The notes under the pieces were generated by a model. The model searched no databases and was not told where the DNA came from. It saw nothing but the letters and a program-made list of their open reading frames with translations. The position numbers were made by a program, and so were the translations under genes. This document shows positions 63,191 through 64,000 of a stretch of 64,000 nucleotides of DNA, piece after piece. Within the stretch, counting starts at the first letter, position 1. Each line of letters begins with the position of its first letter. The stretch is from Spisula solida (taxonomy: Eukaryota > Mollusca > Bivalvia > Venerida > Mactridae). Location: NCBI GenBank assembly GCA_947247005.1, contig OX365944.1, forward strand, positions 18,327,501 to 18,391,500. The letters are read 5' to 3'.

Positions 63191-63949
63191 CAGTAAACTC
63201 CCTCAAAACCGGACTCCCTCAAAACCGGAATCCCCATAAAATCGGACGATTTCCTAGGTCCCGTATTTTCTTCTTATAAAGTTAACTTAAAAAGCTCCCG
63301 CAATACCGGACTCTCATAATTCCGGATTCCGGACGGCATTTTCGGTCCGCTGACAAGATTTTCAACGATAGTTACTTGCGGAATACCGGACGCGAATATT
63401 TGTTTCACCTGACGGAAAACTTAACGTGTACATTTTTCTTGTCTAAAATGTCACTTTGTTAATTGTTAGTTAAAAAACGTGTCATAACAAAAGGTGCGAT
63501 TAACAAGTCGTGTTTTTAATGTTTACTCTTAAACGGTCTCGCGTAAAATTTGCACAGGCGTGAAAAATACTTAGTGAAATTCGCCGCGATGAAATTAAAT
63601 AATTGCCTAATTACGAACGTAATAAGAAAACGATCCTTCCATTTGATGTTTTGTTCTTGAGGTAGTATTGCAACAAACATTTACTGGAACAAAGGATCGT
63701 TTAGCCCATCAAAATGTTGTACTTACGACAAATACTGCACTAAATCGTATTTAATTGATACGTCTCCAATTAGTTCACACATGCATTTCGGGATTTGCAT
63801 GATAAACATGCATCATGAAACACACAGTATATTCCCTATGATAACATATCAAAGTGAACATGATACAGAACTCCCACAAAACCGGACCTCCCACAAAACC
63901 GGACTTTCGAACCGGTCCGGACAGGGTCCGGTTTTGAGGGAGTTTACTG
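63191..63949. mobile_element. Pogo/Tigger-like non-autonomous element
   Basis: 759 bp with TIRs CAGTAAACTCCCTCAAAACC / complement and TA duplications (63189-63190, 63950-63951). The paralogous site at 52447-52448 has a single TA, proving insertion. Extra inner copies of aaaaccgga words occur near both ends. No transposase coding. Confidence 0.92.
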
Positions 63950-64000
63950 TATAATGGAAAATAATCTGTAATATGAATATTCCAATTCACCTTGTCAAAG

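Larger units (their letters stand above)
60649..64000. repeat. Segmental duplication block Y, copy 2
   Basis: Counterpart of 49742-52493, plus the inserted element at 63191-63949. Still matching at the last base of the window, so it continues beyond. Confidence 0.9.

Overview
This window looks like gene-poor, AT-rich animal nuclear DNA, most likely from a mollusc and probably a bivalve. The reasons are the lack of dense open reading frames, the GT-AG introns with a TATA-type promoter, the tRNA-headed SINEs, the very many short terminal-inverted-repeat (TIR) elements, and several repeat families of the kind seen in bivalve genomes. The taxon is an inference; no rRNA or mitochondrial sequence is present to confirm it.

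The only convincing protein-coding loci are two complete paralogous three-exon genes on the + strand (31416-35131 and 43674-45705) and a broken third copy (58112-58640). Each intact gene encodes a secreted protein of about 110 residues: signal peptide, a helix-like stretch, a tyrosine-rich middle exon, and a last exon with two cysteines 19-20 residues apart. All introns are phase 0. Exon count, intron positions and the C-terminal cysteine loop resemble type-2 cystatins, but the inhibitory QxVxG motif and the first disulfide are absent. I call them divergent cystatin-like secreted proteins with moderate confidence. Their promoters match, with a TATA box about 65 bp before the ATG.

Layout: 0-7 kb holds a 32-bp minisatellite, a hAT-like element, TIR and foldback elements, and a CG-rich island. 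7-21 kb holds MITE families A and B (sharing the terminus TATAGTCCAG), two mariner-type TIR elements of about 1 kb, a 59-bp minisatellite, foldbacks and a roughly 150-bp tandem repeat with nuclear-receptor-like half-sites. 21.9-24 kb is a 32/38-bp minisatellite whose minus strand lacks stops. 24-31 kb holds SINEs and small TIR elements. 31-35 kb is gene 1. 36.5 kb has a Tc1 transposase remnant. 39.0-40.8 kb is a giant palindrome. 43.6-46 kb is gene 2. 46.7-52.5 kb is repeated, with rearrangement, at 60-64 kb; with the pseudogene this makes a recent segmental duplication (44.65-52.5 kb versus 58.07-64.0 kb, running off the window end). A pogo-type element at 63191-63949 is shown by its empty site at 52447.

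The transposable elements appear non-autonomous or dead; only fragments of transposase coding were recognised. The genes probably share regulation and ancestry, and elements have shaped their introns and broken the third copy.
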